From Dipylidium caninum (Eukaryota > Platyhelminthes > Cestoda > Cyclophyllidea > Dipylidiidae): DNA of 64,000 nt. The translations under genes and the position numbers were made by a program. The DNA is taken from the NCBI GenBank assembly GCA_017562135.1, contig QEYB01001152.1, forward strand, positions 682,001 to 746,000. Direction: 5' to 3'. The notes beneath the pieces were generated by a model. It did not search any database. It was given only the letters and a program-made list of their open reading frames with translations, and was not told where the DNA came from. Shown in pieces: positions 49,603-63,600 of this stretch. Each line of letters starts with the position of its first letter. Within the stretch, counting starts at the first letter, position 1.

Positions 49603-52600
49603 ATGAACACGTGGAGAAGGTTTACGTTCATGGCAATCTACCTTTTGATGGAATGCCTTGCTGAAAACTCAAATCTTGTCAATGAATTTGTGATCGAACT
49701 TGCTGGGGAAGAGAACGCGAAAGATATAATTGAATCATTGGGTTTTGTGTTTATACGAAAGGTATATCATCGGTTTTATTCCTAACTTACAGATCTATGG
49801 GTATGATTATAACTACCTGGCTAAACTTCCAGAGAAGTCTTTCAAAAACGCTACTAAACATCTCTCTCGTTTGAAAAGAAACGCGGAAGTAGTCCGAATT
49901 GAGCAACAAAAACGACTTATTAGAATTAAACGAGACATCTTAACTTGGAATGACTTGAAATATCCTGATATGTGGTATTTGGTAAGTAGATATTATATGA
50001 TCACAGTCTTTAATACAGCTATAGTTAGAGTACTTTTTTTCGGATTCTCTTCACTTAAACCCTATGGATAGTTGTTGCTCATAAGTCGTTATTACTGTAC
50101 TTACATTGTTTCCCTTTGTCTAAGAACCGGGCGTCTGCAAAGAACAGTGAAGATGTCGACTTGAATGTTCAAGAGGCATGGCAACTGGGCTATTCGGGCA
50201 AAGGCGTTGTTGTGACCATTATGGATGATGGATTAGATCACACACACCCTGACCTTTCGGCCAATTACGTAATCGTCATTTTATTGCCTTTTGATTATTA
50301 TAACTGAAGCGGAACACATTTTCATTTACCTGTGATACAACCGTCATCTGTTTTTCCTTTCGACTTCTTTACTTTTCTCTCTTTCTAGAGGAAGAATAAT
50401 TTTTTAAAACTGTTAATCACTTTGCTGTATACTGTAACTTAGTTTTTCTTTGTGCATTTTTCTTTCTTTTTACCTTAACGAAAGTTTTACGTCTCTCTTT
50501 TAGGCTGAGAAAGCTAGTTGGGATGTTAATAATGGTGACCGGGATCCCATGCCAAACATCACAAATCCAGATAATAAGTATGTGAAATTGCCGTGCCATT
50601 TATGATCTTTTCGCCATTTTTTCGTATTCACCCGGCAGAATTCCTATATGTGCTTTTATTTTCATTTTTTTAAGTTATGAAGGTTTGTTTTATAATTTTT
50701 TCGATGGCATTTTATGAAAGAAAATGTGTCTTTTAACAACTTGAAAAGACTCCGATATGTTAAGAATTATGCTACGCATGTATGGGCGCGACTTTTTGTC
50801 TGAACAAACTATTACTAGTATTTTTGATCGTTAAATTCGTTGTCTATTGCCGTTTTCTCAAAAAATTGCGCCCGTGTGGGAAATATTTTTACTAAACTTG
50901 TAATTTGAGAAAGTGCTGTTGTTGTCATTTCTGTCTAACCTTTATGTGTTCCACTCTCTTAATGGGTGTTTCGCGTATCAGATGAAACAAGGAATCTAAG
51001 TTCTACGACCCTTCGTAGCGGTTGGCATTAGTATAGCAAGTTGTGTCCTTTTGTTGTAATATGCTTATTGTTGGTAGATCTTAACATTGTTTTTATTGTC
51101 CATAAAAAGTTATACTCCTATCCGTCTATTGTGCCTTATTTTGCTCACTGAGTATCACATTACGGGTGGTTATTTTTGTTCATTTGGTGTATTACACGTT
51201 ATTTACACCAATCAAGTCTTTTGATCCACGGGAATGTCTTCTTGTTTGTGTTGTTTGGAAATAAATACTCAAGTTTAATGTCGTGCTAGCAGCAAATATT
51301 GTGTGTTGTGTGGTTATTCATTTGTACTTTTTTAAACAACATTCAACTGGCCGATGGCATAGCAGTTGAAAATCGGATATTGGCAGTAATTATTGTTCTG
51401 CCGACGTATTACATGTTTTTTTTAAAAGGTCTCCCCTGTTGTATATAATAGATCAACTTGATGCGTGATAATTTTTGAGTGCCTAATGCATAACACGTTT
51501 ATGGTACTATATTTTTCAGTCCGTCTCTCCTTAGTCCATGAAGCACGTTATTACTGATGGGTAGGTTTTTGATAAATACATCATCGGGGCTTAGCGTACG
51601 CACGTAGATCACACTACATATGTAAAAAAACAGTGAATTGAAAAGTTACACCATATGATGGCGGTATGGACTGTCTGGCAAAAATGCTTTGCTTAGATCC
51701 CGGTCAGAACGCAACAATTAAATGCACTCTCAAGTTGTTCATTGAAACGATGCTTGTGGACATAATTAGGTGGGCATAGTGTTTTCCTTGAACGAAGTAC
51801 CAAATTTTATTAACAAGCATCATTTTTACATCGAGTTACCACAGAAGTATTTAATGTCCGAGTTTGATGTTTTTAATATCCCTAGACATGGAACGAGGTG
51901 TGCAGGCCAAGTTGCTGCCGTCGGCAACAATTCAATATGCATAGTTGGGGTCGCTTTCAACGCTCAAATAGGCGGTAAGTGGCTTCTCGGTGTATATGCC
52001 GCACATACGTGAAGTTGTGATCAGGTAGTTGATTGTTTTCCATATATTTTATGCTCGCATTTCAAAAGCAAAAGTTGTTTTGTGCAAATCATTCTTGTTC
52101 CGTTTTCTGCGCTTATAAACGGACATATGGTCTGTACTCACGGAAACTGCTCTTTATCACTAACTTTTTGATTCATATTTCAAATGCTAACTTTTATAAA
52201 GTAATACTGAAAACCTTTCCTCTTCATACCTGATTCATCGCAAGCCCGAGTGGTGTTTTAAAGAGTCACCTTAAAAATATATGACCCTAAAACTGGTTCA
52301 TTTGCTTCAGCACGAAGTTGGGTATGAAAACAAGGGGGGGGGGGTAAATTATCAGTTCTTAAAATTTTATTTGGTTAACAATCCCTGTTGAATGGGCTGA
52401 GATTAACATCCATATAGTAACATGGTTGGGCAATCACACCTAGTACTTTATTATGCCGATAGCATTTTATCTATACTTAAATCTGGGACAAACTTATTTA
52501 AGTTTGGTTTGGAATGAATGTATTTCCACTGGAAGCAACGAATTGGTCGCTTCTTGCTAAGACATAAATGTCCCCCGGGTTCTCTTAGTCCCACTAAATG

Positions 52601-55600
52601 AATGGTTGAAAAAGTGATGTAATAACTGAAATAACTTAAAAATGGCACCCGACCGCTGAAATGTAAAATTTTATCTTTTCAGAATCCTCGAAATACAAGT
52701 AAAACTTACTTCAGATTGCTAAAATTGTGTTTATGGGTAATGCTAATACAGGTCTTCTCTTGAAATTTTTCAGTCTTTCAAGCTTCTTTATTGGTAAGTT
52801 GGAACGGCTTCATGCTATTTCCCGCTCCATCTAGTTTTCGTCTGTTATCGCCGAAATACAATCTTACCATTTTGGAAAAGTAAGATGAATTTTAGTGGGG
52901 ATTTCTCTTTCAGCCCAATCATCTCCTGTTCTCGGTGAATAGCATCACACACTCTCGGTTCCAACACCTTTACTTTCTGGGTTTTGGTGGATTTGCATTT
53001 TAGGATATGAGAGTTGTACTTTGCAATTTCTGGCCGACTAATGATATCGTGTATTTATCGAGATATTTAACGACGCTCTAGCTAAAATATTCTTAATTTT
53101 GGCATAACTTTACTTCGCTTCCTATCGTTTATAATTGTTTTTTTTTGTCAATTTAATCATTTCATTATTTTCCTAACTAATCTCCTTTTTAGCAAATTAA
53201 CCCTACTATTTGTTTTAGGAATCCGAATGTTGGATGGAACGATAACGGATCGTGTTGAGGCGGAATCGTTAAACTTCAATCAGAATTACATTGATATCTA
53301 CTCAGGTAGTTGGGGGCCCGATGACACAGGTCAAATCTACGAAGGCCCAGGGCGAATGGCTTCCGAAGCCTTTCTCAAGGGTGCGACTACGGTATGTAAC
53401 GATGACGCGATCTGATCACCGGAAAAATCATCCGATTTAAGTATCAAATGTCAGGTGTTTTTTTTTTCAAGCACCAACTCTGAATTTATTTTAACAGACT
53501 TTATTTCCCCTATTTATTTACATTGGGATTTAAAAACCCTTGGGTGATGAAAACGTCAATTGGGCTATACAGGGCGAATAAATAGCTTACTTTTTCATCA
53601 TAGGCTATGTTCCAGCTACCTTTAATGGCAATGCTTTGGACACTTGATTTTGAAGCTGTCTTCCGTATGTTATTTATGGTGGCGCATTGTGGTTGCACAT
53701 CCAACGAAGGATTATTCACTAGATGTAAGACCACTGCAACAAGCCTGAGCACACGTTGACATTTTTCATTGCAGCAAGATAGCTTGAGAGTCTGATTTAG
53801 AAGTATCCACTTGGGAAATGCAACTGAACGAACGCGTTTATAACAGTTACCGAGCAGACATATTCGTTGCATATGAGATTGTTCTTACATTAAGAATTAG
53901 TACTATGACTTTGGTAAAAGTAAACGCACATCCAAAATAATGGCAGCACACCCTAGCTAGATATTTTTCCGAAAAAGCCATTTATTCGGTTTCCGCGTAT
54001 TGCCCATTTTGCACAGCATCTTAATTTTGTCACTTTCAGAACATTCAATCTATCTAACCTACAAATCACCTAAAATTAATTCTATGATGACTACTTGAAC
54101 GAAGAAATAAGCGCCCTTTAAATATCCTCGCGGAAAAAATGAAAATTTTGTTATCTCGAATGAGAGCTCGCTAACTTGTTTTCAGGTTGACGTAGAATCT
54201 GCTGTTTTCTGTTGCTCCAGTTGTTGGTGTTCGTAAAATCAGTTTATTGCCAATGAAAACCTTAGTCTTTTGACATTTTTTCCGGAAATCATCTTCAAAA
54301 AGAATTTGAATATGTTTCCTTAATCGTTAAGTTTGTGCTTCGCTCAACCTCCAACACTTAAGCGCTTCCGATTTATATAGGCGAAGATTATTATAGTTAC
54401 AAAAAATATCACAGGCTCTTGTTGGATTGACACGAAAGATCTAAAAGTGTTTTTTTATCTGGAACATTTCGATGTTAACTATTAGCTGGTATTACGTTTC
54501 TACTTTTTGGAGGAAATTTGCAACCTGGCTTATGAAGTCATTTTACTAGAATCCATTTAACTACTTTTACTCTACTTTCTGATCAAATCCGAAGGCCAAA
54601 AGATTCTAAAGACTATGAATTCTTGTCTTCAACTTTGCTGGAAGCCATTGACTTTATATACACTTTTAAATAGGTAGAAAAACAAGTGTTGAGGTTTCCA
54701 TTTGAAAAAAATTGAGAGGCAGCGCGTTGTCTACGTGATTTATGATGCGTAAAATCTTTGGGCCTGATTCATTTTTTACTGTTAATTATTTATCTTAAAC
54801 ATAACTTTATGAAATCTCAGAGTATTCCATTAAGACGTTCAAACTCTCAACTACTTGAATGAGTAATATATTTTCACGTTATGGCTAATAAAATCCAAGC
54901 AATATCACATTCAAAATCCGGAGTCTGAAATGCTGGCGAGAATCAAGCCACTGCAAACAATGGTCATTAAAGTAAGCTGAACCAATCAACGATGCCAATG
55001 TGTCAGTCGTTGATAGTCTCTTGATCCGCGCAGTGGTCTCTCTCAGACTCAGGTAACTCTTTCTCTCCTGAGTCCCCTGCAAGCCGGTACCCATCTAAGA
55101 TGTCTTCCAGTAGCCGCAGACTGGGCATTCGTGGACAACATTTGGTCGCTCATCGAGGTAGTGAGGCCCCGAGACCGAGGTCGCCTCGCGTTCTGTCGGC
55201 CGAGTGTCTGCGACCGCGCGGGCGGGTGCGCACATTCGTCGAAGGACGCGCCGTGACTCAGCGGCTGGCCGTTGCTACCGCATCCAGCTTGAAACGTGTG
55301 TGTAACGCACAAATGCGTCAGCAGACTTGCATCCGTGCTTTTTGGTGTGCCACTTCGCACAGCCTTAGAGTATCCTCGCGGTTAGAGTAGAGGGGTTGTC
55401 GTCTCCTCTTCTCTTCCCCGAAACCCGAGTTTTGACGAGTTCAAAATGACGGATTTTTGAAATAACTTTAATTACTCCTTGGCGCAGGAATGATTGAGCT
55501 TTCGAAGCAAGTACTTTGTTGTATTATTATCCGGTTTTCACTGGTGCTTTGTGCCCTACAAGTCAATCATTTTTGAAATATCGGTGATGGCTGAAGAGGA

Positions 55601-57635
55601 GCTTTATATAACATGAACTAGGACGTCACATGAACTCTTGGGAGCTACGTGGAGTAATTACTTATTCCTGTAGAACTCAAAGTTTCTAGCCTAAAATTAA
55701 GGATATTTGCTCGGTGGACAAATTTTGCCTTTAGTCACTTACACTGAGCTGCATTCTGTAGCCTTATTTAATTTTTGCACATCTCAGTATTTTTTTTCGT
55801 ATCCTCATCGAAAAAACTGAGGTGGTTATACGGTAAATGGCTGCTTGAAATTAAATTATTACAAACATTAACATTGCATAAAACTTAACGAATATGGTTG
55901 CATGCTGAGTTACAAACATGCAGACTTTCTTCAGTTTACATCGTAATATTTCTGGGTGAGCAATAACCCTTTCCGACTATTAAACCTTTTTTTTATGAGT
56001 AACTTGCGGTAATTTTTTGGCTTCAGACACCTGCTTATCAGAGTTTTTGGTTCGTTTCGATAAAGCTTGGATTTTATTTAGACAATAATCCCGACGCCAG
56101 TTTAACATCCAAAAATCTTAATTATGAAGTTCATTTCCGTCCCTTGCCGTCCCAGCAACAGCTTGTTCTTGGTCATATGTCTCGCTTTCCCAACCTATAC
56201 TTCTCATACTGGCACATACCAACATCAATCTTCCATTATGATGCTATTCTTCCCACGTAGACATTGCGCAGAACCGCCACCGAGAGAAGTGTTAGTTATT
56301 CGCCCTGTCTATATCCCTTAGATAAATCGAACATCACTTACGGCTCGACATCTCAGCGACTAACTTTTTGCTGTGCCGAAAGACTCAGACCATCTCCCAT
56401 GCGTATAAAGCACCTTGACAAATGAATTTGGAATTCTATTACTAGTCTTCTGGTTGAGAAAAGATCGTTGCGACCATATATTCAATTAGTTATAACATAT
56501 CGCCATCGCTGTCTCATAATACTACTCAGAAAAAAGTTCCTAATTGCTTTTGTTTACTTTTGAGTTGGTGGTTTTAACTTTAAGGGTGCACGGTCTGGCA
56601 TGTTTTTGTGTGGGCCTCCGGAAAGCGGTGGACGAGGTTGGGTGATTCTGCGGCGGCGAGGGTATGTAAGTAGTATCTACACCCTTGAGTGAGCAGTGTC
56701 ACTTGAGCATAAACAGACCTAGGTACTTGGAGATGTGCGGCATAACTTGGGTGTCACTCTACAGCAGCGGAGTGACCTTGGCGAATCGGAAATTGTATGT
56801 TCATAATGTTTCTTGTACTTGCTTTGCTCACTTCATATTTGTACTTTAAGAACATTGATTCGACGTTCATTGGGCCGCGGTACACTTTTCGAAAACCCCT
56901 GGCTCATGTTTCTTAAATTATTATTTTAATAAGGCGCAATGATCATATTTCTATGATGCGTTTAACACTTTGCTATTTTGTTGTGGTGAATGGCACATTT
57001 ACAGGAAAACAATTCTGTCATTCTTATTTGGTGAATACACCGGCCTGGCATTAATACTTCCAAGACCAACGTCGAAAGTGATGAGAAGAAACTTCAAGGT
57101 TGTCTTGTATTGTATCAATTGTTGATTGTTAAGATTCTGTCCAGGTAGAACATGAATGGGAACAAGGGCGAACATATTGAACGGATACAGCTTTTTGCTA
57201 ACGTAACCATGAAATGTACGGATAGATTATTGTACATATTGTTCCTTGTCAAAATTTGCATTTCTAAATGGAGAGGCACTTTTTTAAGCTTAGTTGCATT
57301 TCTTCGATATTGACCCTGATATGTCCAAAATTTGATACATACACTCAATTTTCACGTGAATATCCGTCATTATTGTTAATGACCAATTGTTTTTGGTGAG
57401 TGCTTATCCGCTAAAATGGCTCTCAAGTTGGTCAAACTTATATTCCGACAGCACGCAATTTCTTTGCGTCCACAGGCTCACTTTTATAAGGATAGAAATT
57501 TATAACGTGCCTAATGTTTTTCCGTCCTTTAAGGTAACGACTGATTTAAAAAATCAGGTTCGCAACCGATGCCAACGGGCAACTTCAAGCCAGGACCTCT
57601 GGCTTGTCGGTATCGTTGCTCTATGCTCGAGGCTA
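49603..57635 (+). CDS. Furin-like proprotein convertase, 3' exons damaged, gene incomplete
   Basis: Subtilisin-family (S8B) endoprotease of the secretory pathway that cuts after basic residues. Six clean exons: 49603-49761, 49793-49981, 50125-50268, 50504-50577, 51886-51974, 53219-53391. They encode a signal peptide-like N-terminus, a propeptide (FVIELAG...[15 protein letters not shown]) with basic cleavage sites RLKRN and RIKRD, then the start of the catalytic domain with the Asp site in [14 protein letters not shown], the His site in [15 protein letters not shown], and [17 protein letters not shown]. Two further exons are recognisable at 56585-56688 (VWASG, GGR, LGDS and GYVSSIYTL pieces) and 57534-57635 (VTTDL, GIVAL and LEA pieces, spanning the catalytic serine), but in each the pieces fall in different frames. 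A C-terminal catalytic piece YKYSYGHGAL is seen at 59581-59610. Introns grow from 31 nt to over 3 kb along the gene. I did not find an end inside the window. It may be a decaying gene or sequence of poor quality. Confidence 0.8.
55076..55395. repeat. GC-rich island, possible interspersed element
   Basis: About 300 nt with strikingly higher G+C than the AT-rich surroundings, open in more than one frame on both strands, lying in a long intron of the furin-like gene. Composition suggests an inserted repeat or a retroposed piece, but no terminal repeats, target duplication or tRNA-like promoter boxes were recognised. Confidence 0.35.
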
Positions 57636-60600
57636 GTACGTTTTTATCTTCTTTGCCCGCCTCCACACAACGCGAGTACAACTTTTTGCTTCTAACATTC
57701 AACCATGCGTTTATGAGGAGGGTATTCTTGAACCTTTGGGGGTAGTGGTAATTTCTTTTTAATTACTCACAATAAATTCGCAAACATTCACAGATTTTAA
57801 CCAACGTTCTGATTATGTTAGTTGTTGTATAACCGAATTTTATTGCGTCTTTAATGGGTTGCAGTCGATAATCTGAGAAAGAGTTTCCCGATTGAGGTAA
57901 CCCTTTTGAATTTGGAGTCATTTCTCTCGACAGTGGTACACCTTCGTGGTTTTTCGTACTTGCGGACAGTAGTCCACACTTTTTGGTTGCAGATAACGTT
58001 GAAGACTTTTTTTTATCCTTTTTATCTTTAAGACTACTATTATGTACTAAGCCACTCTGAAGTTGAGTCAGCAGGTATATTTCACTTCACTTTTCCTGGT
58101 TCGGAAATCTTCAACTGTTTTTAATGACCCACCTTACGATCTCGTCTGAGTTGTTTGTTGTTATTTTTCATCCCTTCACTACAACCTTTGATTCAATTTT
58201 TCTAAATGTGTCACCAATCAAGAATTTTATAGTTTCCTATGTTTGATAGATGGTAGTGTTTGTCTTAGTCCGAAATACATGGCGGATGTGACAACTACTT
58301 GAACGATTTTGAACTGCCTATAATACAAGCTATGTTTAAGACGGTGATTTTCAAAAGAAGGAGCATGGTTATCTTGATAGATGTCCATGTCTTTGTGAGT
58401 GATTGGAACTCTTTTATCATTAACTTACTTGATGTATTGACATGAATGCATGATTTTCTGGTATCCGGTCAAATATTTTCATCATTTTTATTGGCGCTTG
58501 GCCACGATTCGTCTTTGGGGTGATAGAGTAACTGGATCTTCTAGTTCCATATATTATACCACTTTGGAATCTGCATTTATCGACCAGTTGTGTGTGCGAT
58601 GTGCGAGATGCTTTTGATTTAAGCATCCCAGTAATATTCTGTTTATATTGTATTCCAGAAGTGTTCGGCTAAATTTACATTCCCATTTTATTTCCTTGAT
58701 TCATGAATACAGTTCTTTTTTTCTTCGTTTACTTTAGTTACCCGGCAACTCGGGCGGTTTATTTCCGCGCGGTTACTCTTATTTACGTCTTATCCCAGAT
58801 TCGAGTTATCGAATTAGACTTTGCTTGCACGTTATTGCCACAAAAATCACGCTTTTCTGATCTTATCATTTCTTCATTCGAACTTCTAAGTAGCATTCGC
58901 GAGATTAATTGGTGTGAGTCTCCTATTTTTTTTCTTATCTTAAGGCCTTTTTTAATGCTGGTAAATTTGTGTAACCTTTGTCGCGATGAAATTATTCGAA
59001 CCTCCGATTTTAAATGCGCTTTTAATGGACCCAACCTGCTGAACCCATATCGAAAATTGCGGGTGTTTATCTGGTAACTATGGTTGCTTTTTGAGATTAC
59101 TTCGGAATGACTTCATTTCTGCTACCCTTTTCAGCTTCAACTTTTGTGTCCTATATTCAGCAGACCAGAAAGCATACTCTGACCTAAGAACTCTTCGAAC
59201 ATCCCAGTTCAATTTTCCACTAGTAGCACTGTGTATTTTTATAAACAATGAATTGCATTATCTGATCGTTGCTAAATCAACATTTGCAGGGCGCAACACG
59301 TAAGGTTAGTGAAACAGACAAATCGGAGAGTATGCGCTATGACCATGTTGGTGGATTTTCCAGTAAGATGCCTGTTGGGGGCAAATTCTAATATGCACAA
59401 AGTTTCTTTAAACTGCGGGAATCGGTGAAGGGGAACAGTTCCCTCGCTTAATGAAACAGCAATTGGTGGATGGGGAAAACGTTATTTTCGGTCTCGGAAA
59501 CGGATTTGTGTGGTTTTTTTGTGCCTTCTTCTGGTCTTTCTCTGCAATATGGGCTACGTGTTTTTGCATTTAATTTTTGTTATAAATATTCCTATGGCCA
59601 TGGAGCACTGCCTCGTGGGCGTCGCATCGTTCCCTTCTTCGATTTTCAGTATCTAATGATTTGTAAAACTTTGAGATAAAAGTACATCAACCTCATACTT
59701 TGTTGCTTAGATGATGAAAGATGTTAATATTTTTGTGTTTACACTGTTTTCGAGACTTCATTTGAACATGTTCACGGCAAGTGAAGGTTTTGAAATTTTC
59801 ACGTGTTTTGCAAAAAGCAACTTCAATTATTCATAAATTTAATCTGCTTCTATATTATAACAATTATCGAAACATATTTTTCCCTTTCGATGTTTGGTAG
59901 ATGACAGGTTAATTGAGGTGAATAAGACGTGGTGGTTTTGATAATAATGTAATAATTACCAGCCACGTAAAAATTCAAGATTCAACGGCTAACATCCAAT
60001 CTATGTTGATCGCACAATTCCTCTACTTAAATATTCCAATGTCTCCGTTTTGGACTCTATTTGTTTAGCATGTTAGGTGGGTCTGGTGAGTAAAAGCGTC
60101 TTACATTTATTCATACATGTTTCTCCATGTCACCGGAAATCTACTTTAATTTGAGGGGCTTTTGTCCGTGCACATGTATTTTAGGTCATGAGGGGCGACT
60201 TCTCATTTACTAAGTTTGAGTTGTTTGCTTTAAATGTTAGGTAGGTCTAAACTCCGGACCACCCCTCTTGACATCCGTGATACTACTCATTGAAATCTCC
60301 TATTGCTATGGCAGGATTGAAGTTAAGTAGATAAATGGAGCCTACAATGCGTGGTGTCCACGCTATAGCCGTCTATAGTTAAAGATAACTTTCTGGATGT
60401 TTACTTGGTCTTCTAGGCTAACTCTTTCTCATTTTATGGACAGGCCGCGGGGATCATCCTCCGAATGGTAATGTTCTTATCGGATGCCGTAAATATTCCT
60501 AGCTGGAAGCGTCCAAAAAATAAATTCACTGATGGGTGGAAAAGTTGCATAGCCCATGTTTCCTCTTTTTTTCTTACGTTAATAAGTTATCTGAGATTTT

Positions 60601-63600
60601 GACTGTAATTGGTTACTCTCCATGGTACGCTCTACTTCATAACTCCTCACTTTGTTAATTGTCATTTTATTCTTTCGTAATTTTAGCCTACACTGCTTAC
60701 TTTCGGTATATTAGCGAATTTGATAATGTCTGCAAACTCATCTTGTAAATCTAAAAGCAAAATTTTCTCGACTTCGCTGCTTGGACGTACACTTCGTCAG
60801 ATTTTTCCTCTTTTTTCTCATTACAGTGAATTCTAGTGTTATTTTGCATTCTTACTCTTCACCAAAACATCCGCTTGAACGACTTAACTGTGCAATTTTT
60901 CTTCAGCAGCTATGGAAGCTGTTTTTTTTTCCGTGGCAAACACACATTGCCCCCATTATTTTAGCGTACATGATTAGTGATTCATTATTTACGAAATTAT
61001 AAGTATAAGCTACAGGAAGAGCATCTTAATTATGTTTAATTCCATTCTCCAATGCCAGAAACACAAATGAACTTTATCCAGTTTGTGCCGTATTGATGTG
61101 GTGCAAATCTAATGTCGGTCTACACTGTTCTGCCAGGTGTGTACGTTCCTTACGGGCAGTTACTTTCTTTTATCTCTTTTTTTCTCAGTATCCTCTCTAC
61201 TGTTTTTCATTAGCGATTAATAAATAAACATGCAGTTTAATCTTTTCACCTCTCGCTAGAAATTCTTTTAAGGGCTTATGTATCGACTGTGTTGTTTAAG
61301 TTTTTATTTTTAATGTATTTATACACTGTTTCAATCAAACAGTATCACAATTTTTGTGCAACGATAAAATGCAAATGAACTCCTTCGCCCTCTGTGGCGC
61401 GGGGTGCCCTCGCTCGCCCAGCCCTCACTGGTTTTGTGGTCCGCAAGGCATATCCCTCTTTGGAGTTTAACGTGTCCTCCATGGTATTTTAAGAATTGAC
61501 AAAAGTTTGGTGGTTGTGTGATGTAGTTATTGTCGTCTTTACACTGTTCTAACAACTTTCCGACATTGTTAACTTACTTGCCATTAAAACTGGTGGTAAC
61601 AATAAAAATAGGGTTCCGGGATGTTGGTTGCTCTATCCGGTCTAGCGCCACATTGGACATATTTTTTCGCACTGGTTTGGGAAATTGTTTGGGTTTTCAA
61701 CACTAAGCCCATATTACCGGGTGGGATTTAAATGGACGATGGATTTGGCTGTGCGATGCGGACGTAAGTGGTTTTTTCAGTCGCTATTTTTAAATACCGG
61801 TTACGCATTCTTGCATGTTGTTTTTTACTCGCCTATGCGTTTGCATTGTGTTGTTATTTTAGATAGCAATTACTAGTGGCTTCGGTTTGATGGACGCAGG
61901 AAAGGCATTTGTCGCGATTGGGAGGCTCTGGCGAACCTTCACCACACATCACCGATGTCATCACAAATGTGAAACAATGTTCCAAGTATTTTTTTTCGCT
62001 TTTTCCCGAGCTTCGGGAAACGTTTCAAAGCTTTTTTTATTTTAAGACAAATAAGTTATTTTGCAATAGAAGTTGAGGCTATGATGTTTTTAAATGGTCT
62101 TAGAGCGTATACCATTTTGGATTTTGACTTATTTTAAGGAAATTAAGCAAGTTGTCTGAAACCTCGTCTGTACTGTTTACTTGCAACCTTTCGATGGGAA
62201 TTTGAGTTGACTTTGATGTCGCTTTTCCGCTTCATAATAATACGTCCAACTTATGGGCTTTTTTGATTTTTTTTGGGCGTGTCAAATTTGACACGTAAGA
62301 ATGTGGTTGGCGTTGTAAATTTCTTATAAGCTGGACGTAATAATTAACTTTAGTAAAAAAGATGTATTTGTTTGTGCGGGACCTGGCATTTATTCTCGGA
62401 GACGTATGCCTTCAGCTTCACCACGGCTGTCGACGCCTTGGCTGATATGCGACTCCCACTGGAAAAGTCAATGAGAGGTGAACCAGTTGCCTTTTTATCG
62501 GCATATCCAAGTCTTTCATGACTGTCCGCTTATAACACCCGGGGATCGTTCTGTGTTCGGGTGGATCTCGCCTCCGGTTTCGTGCCATTTTGCCTTTTTC
62601 CGTCATGTCTACAAATGGCTCTACTACCTCACATTCGGCTTTGTCACCCCACCTTTATTTGTTAATTTTGCGCTCTCTCCTCTTTGTAATCCTAATTCAA
62701 TCATTAAAAACCGTTCATATATTCACCATGAGTTGAAAGTAACTATGCCTCTTTTGCCTAATTCAATTCGTTATTTCTAACTGTAGGCTTAATCGACTTT
62801 CATTCACTATCGTAATGCTAGTCAACACCCTATATTTGGCACGTAGAAAGGGTGCTGTAGTTCAGAGAAGCGGGAAAATTTTTTTATTGCTTTCTTATTG
62901 CCTACCAAATTTGAATCGGGAAGCTAACGTTCATAATGGCATCTGTCAATTGCTATGAACATCGCATGTACTTTAGATTTCTCAGTTTTAATATCGAATC
63001 ATGTTCTGTTTGAATAGATTTGCTGCCGTTCAGTCGGACATTACAGGTTGGAGTGCAGTTCATTATTATTCTGTTTCTCTTTTTGTTCGCTCCTCCGCGA
63101 CTCTGGTGAAGTATGGGAACATATGTTCCATTTTTCCTATACTCAAGTCCTCATTGTTTTAATGATGCAATTATTATGAGACCAGGTATCCTTCCAATAA
63201 GTTTGTTCGCCATGAAGGTCGATTTTGATCAGATCGGTAACCGACGTTTTCCGCTTATACTAGTTTTGGTTAGGCACTTGGATCGAAGGTTAAGAGTGAA
63301 CGCATATCGCTTGTGCAATCTCAAGATTATGTCACAACAATTATTCGTTATCTATGAGGGATGTTTTAGCGCTTTATAGCAATTATGGCTGAAAGCAGCC
63401 GAAACCAGCATTACGAGAATTTTATACTTCATTTTATTGTATTAAGTAAATAATGAATGCGCTAATTATTTCTTGACGAACGTCAGCTTGTTTGCAAACA
63501 AACATGGAGCAAATAGAAAAAATTTTTTAAAACGAAACAAAAAAAAACCTAATTTCAGTCCTTTAATGTTTGTGTCATTTTCCATTAAACTCTTGGGTAT

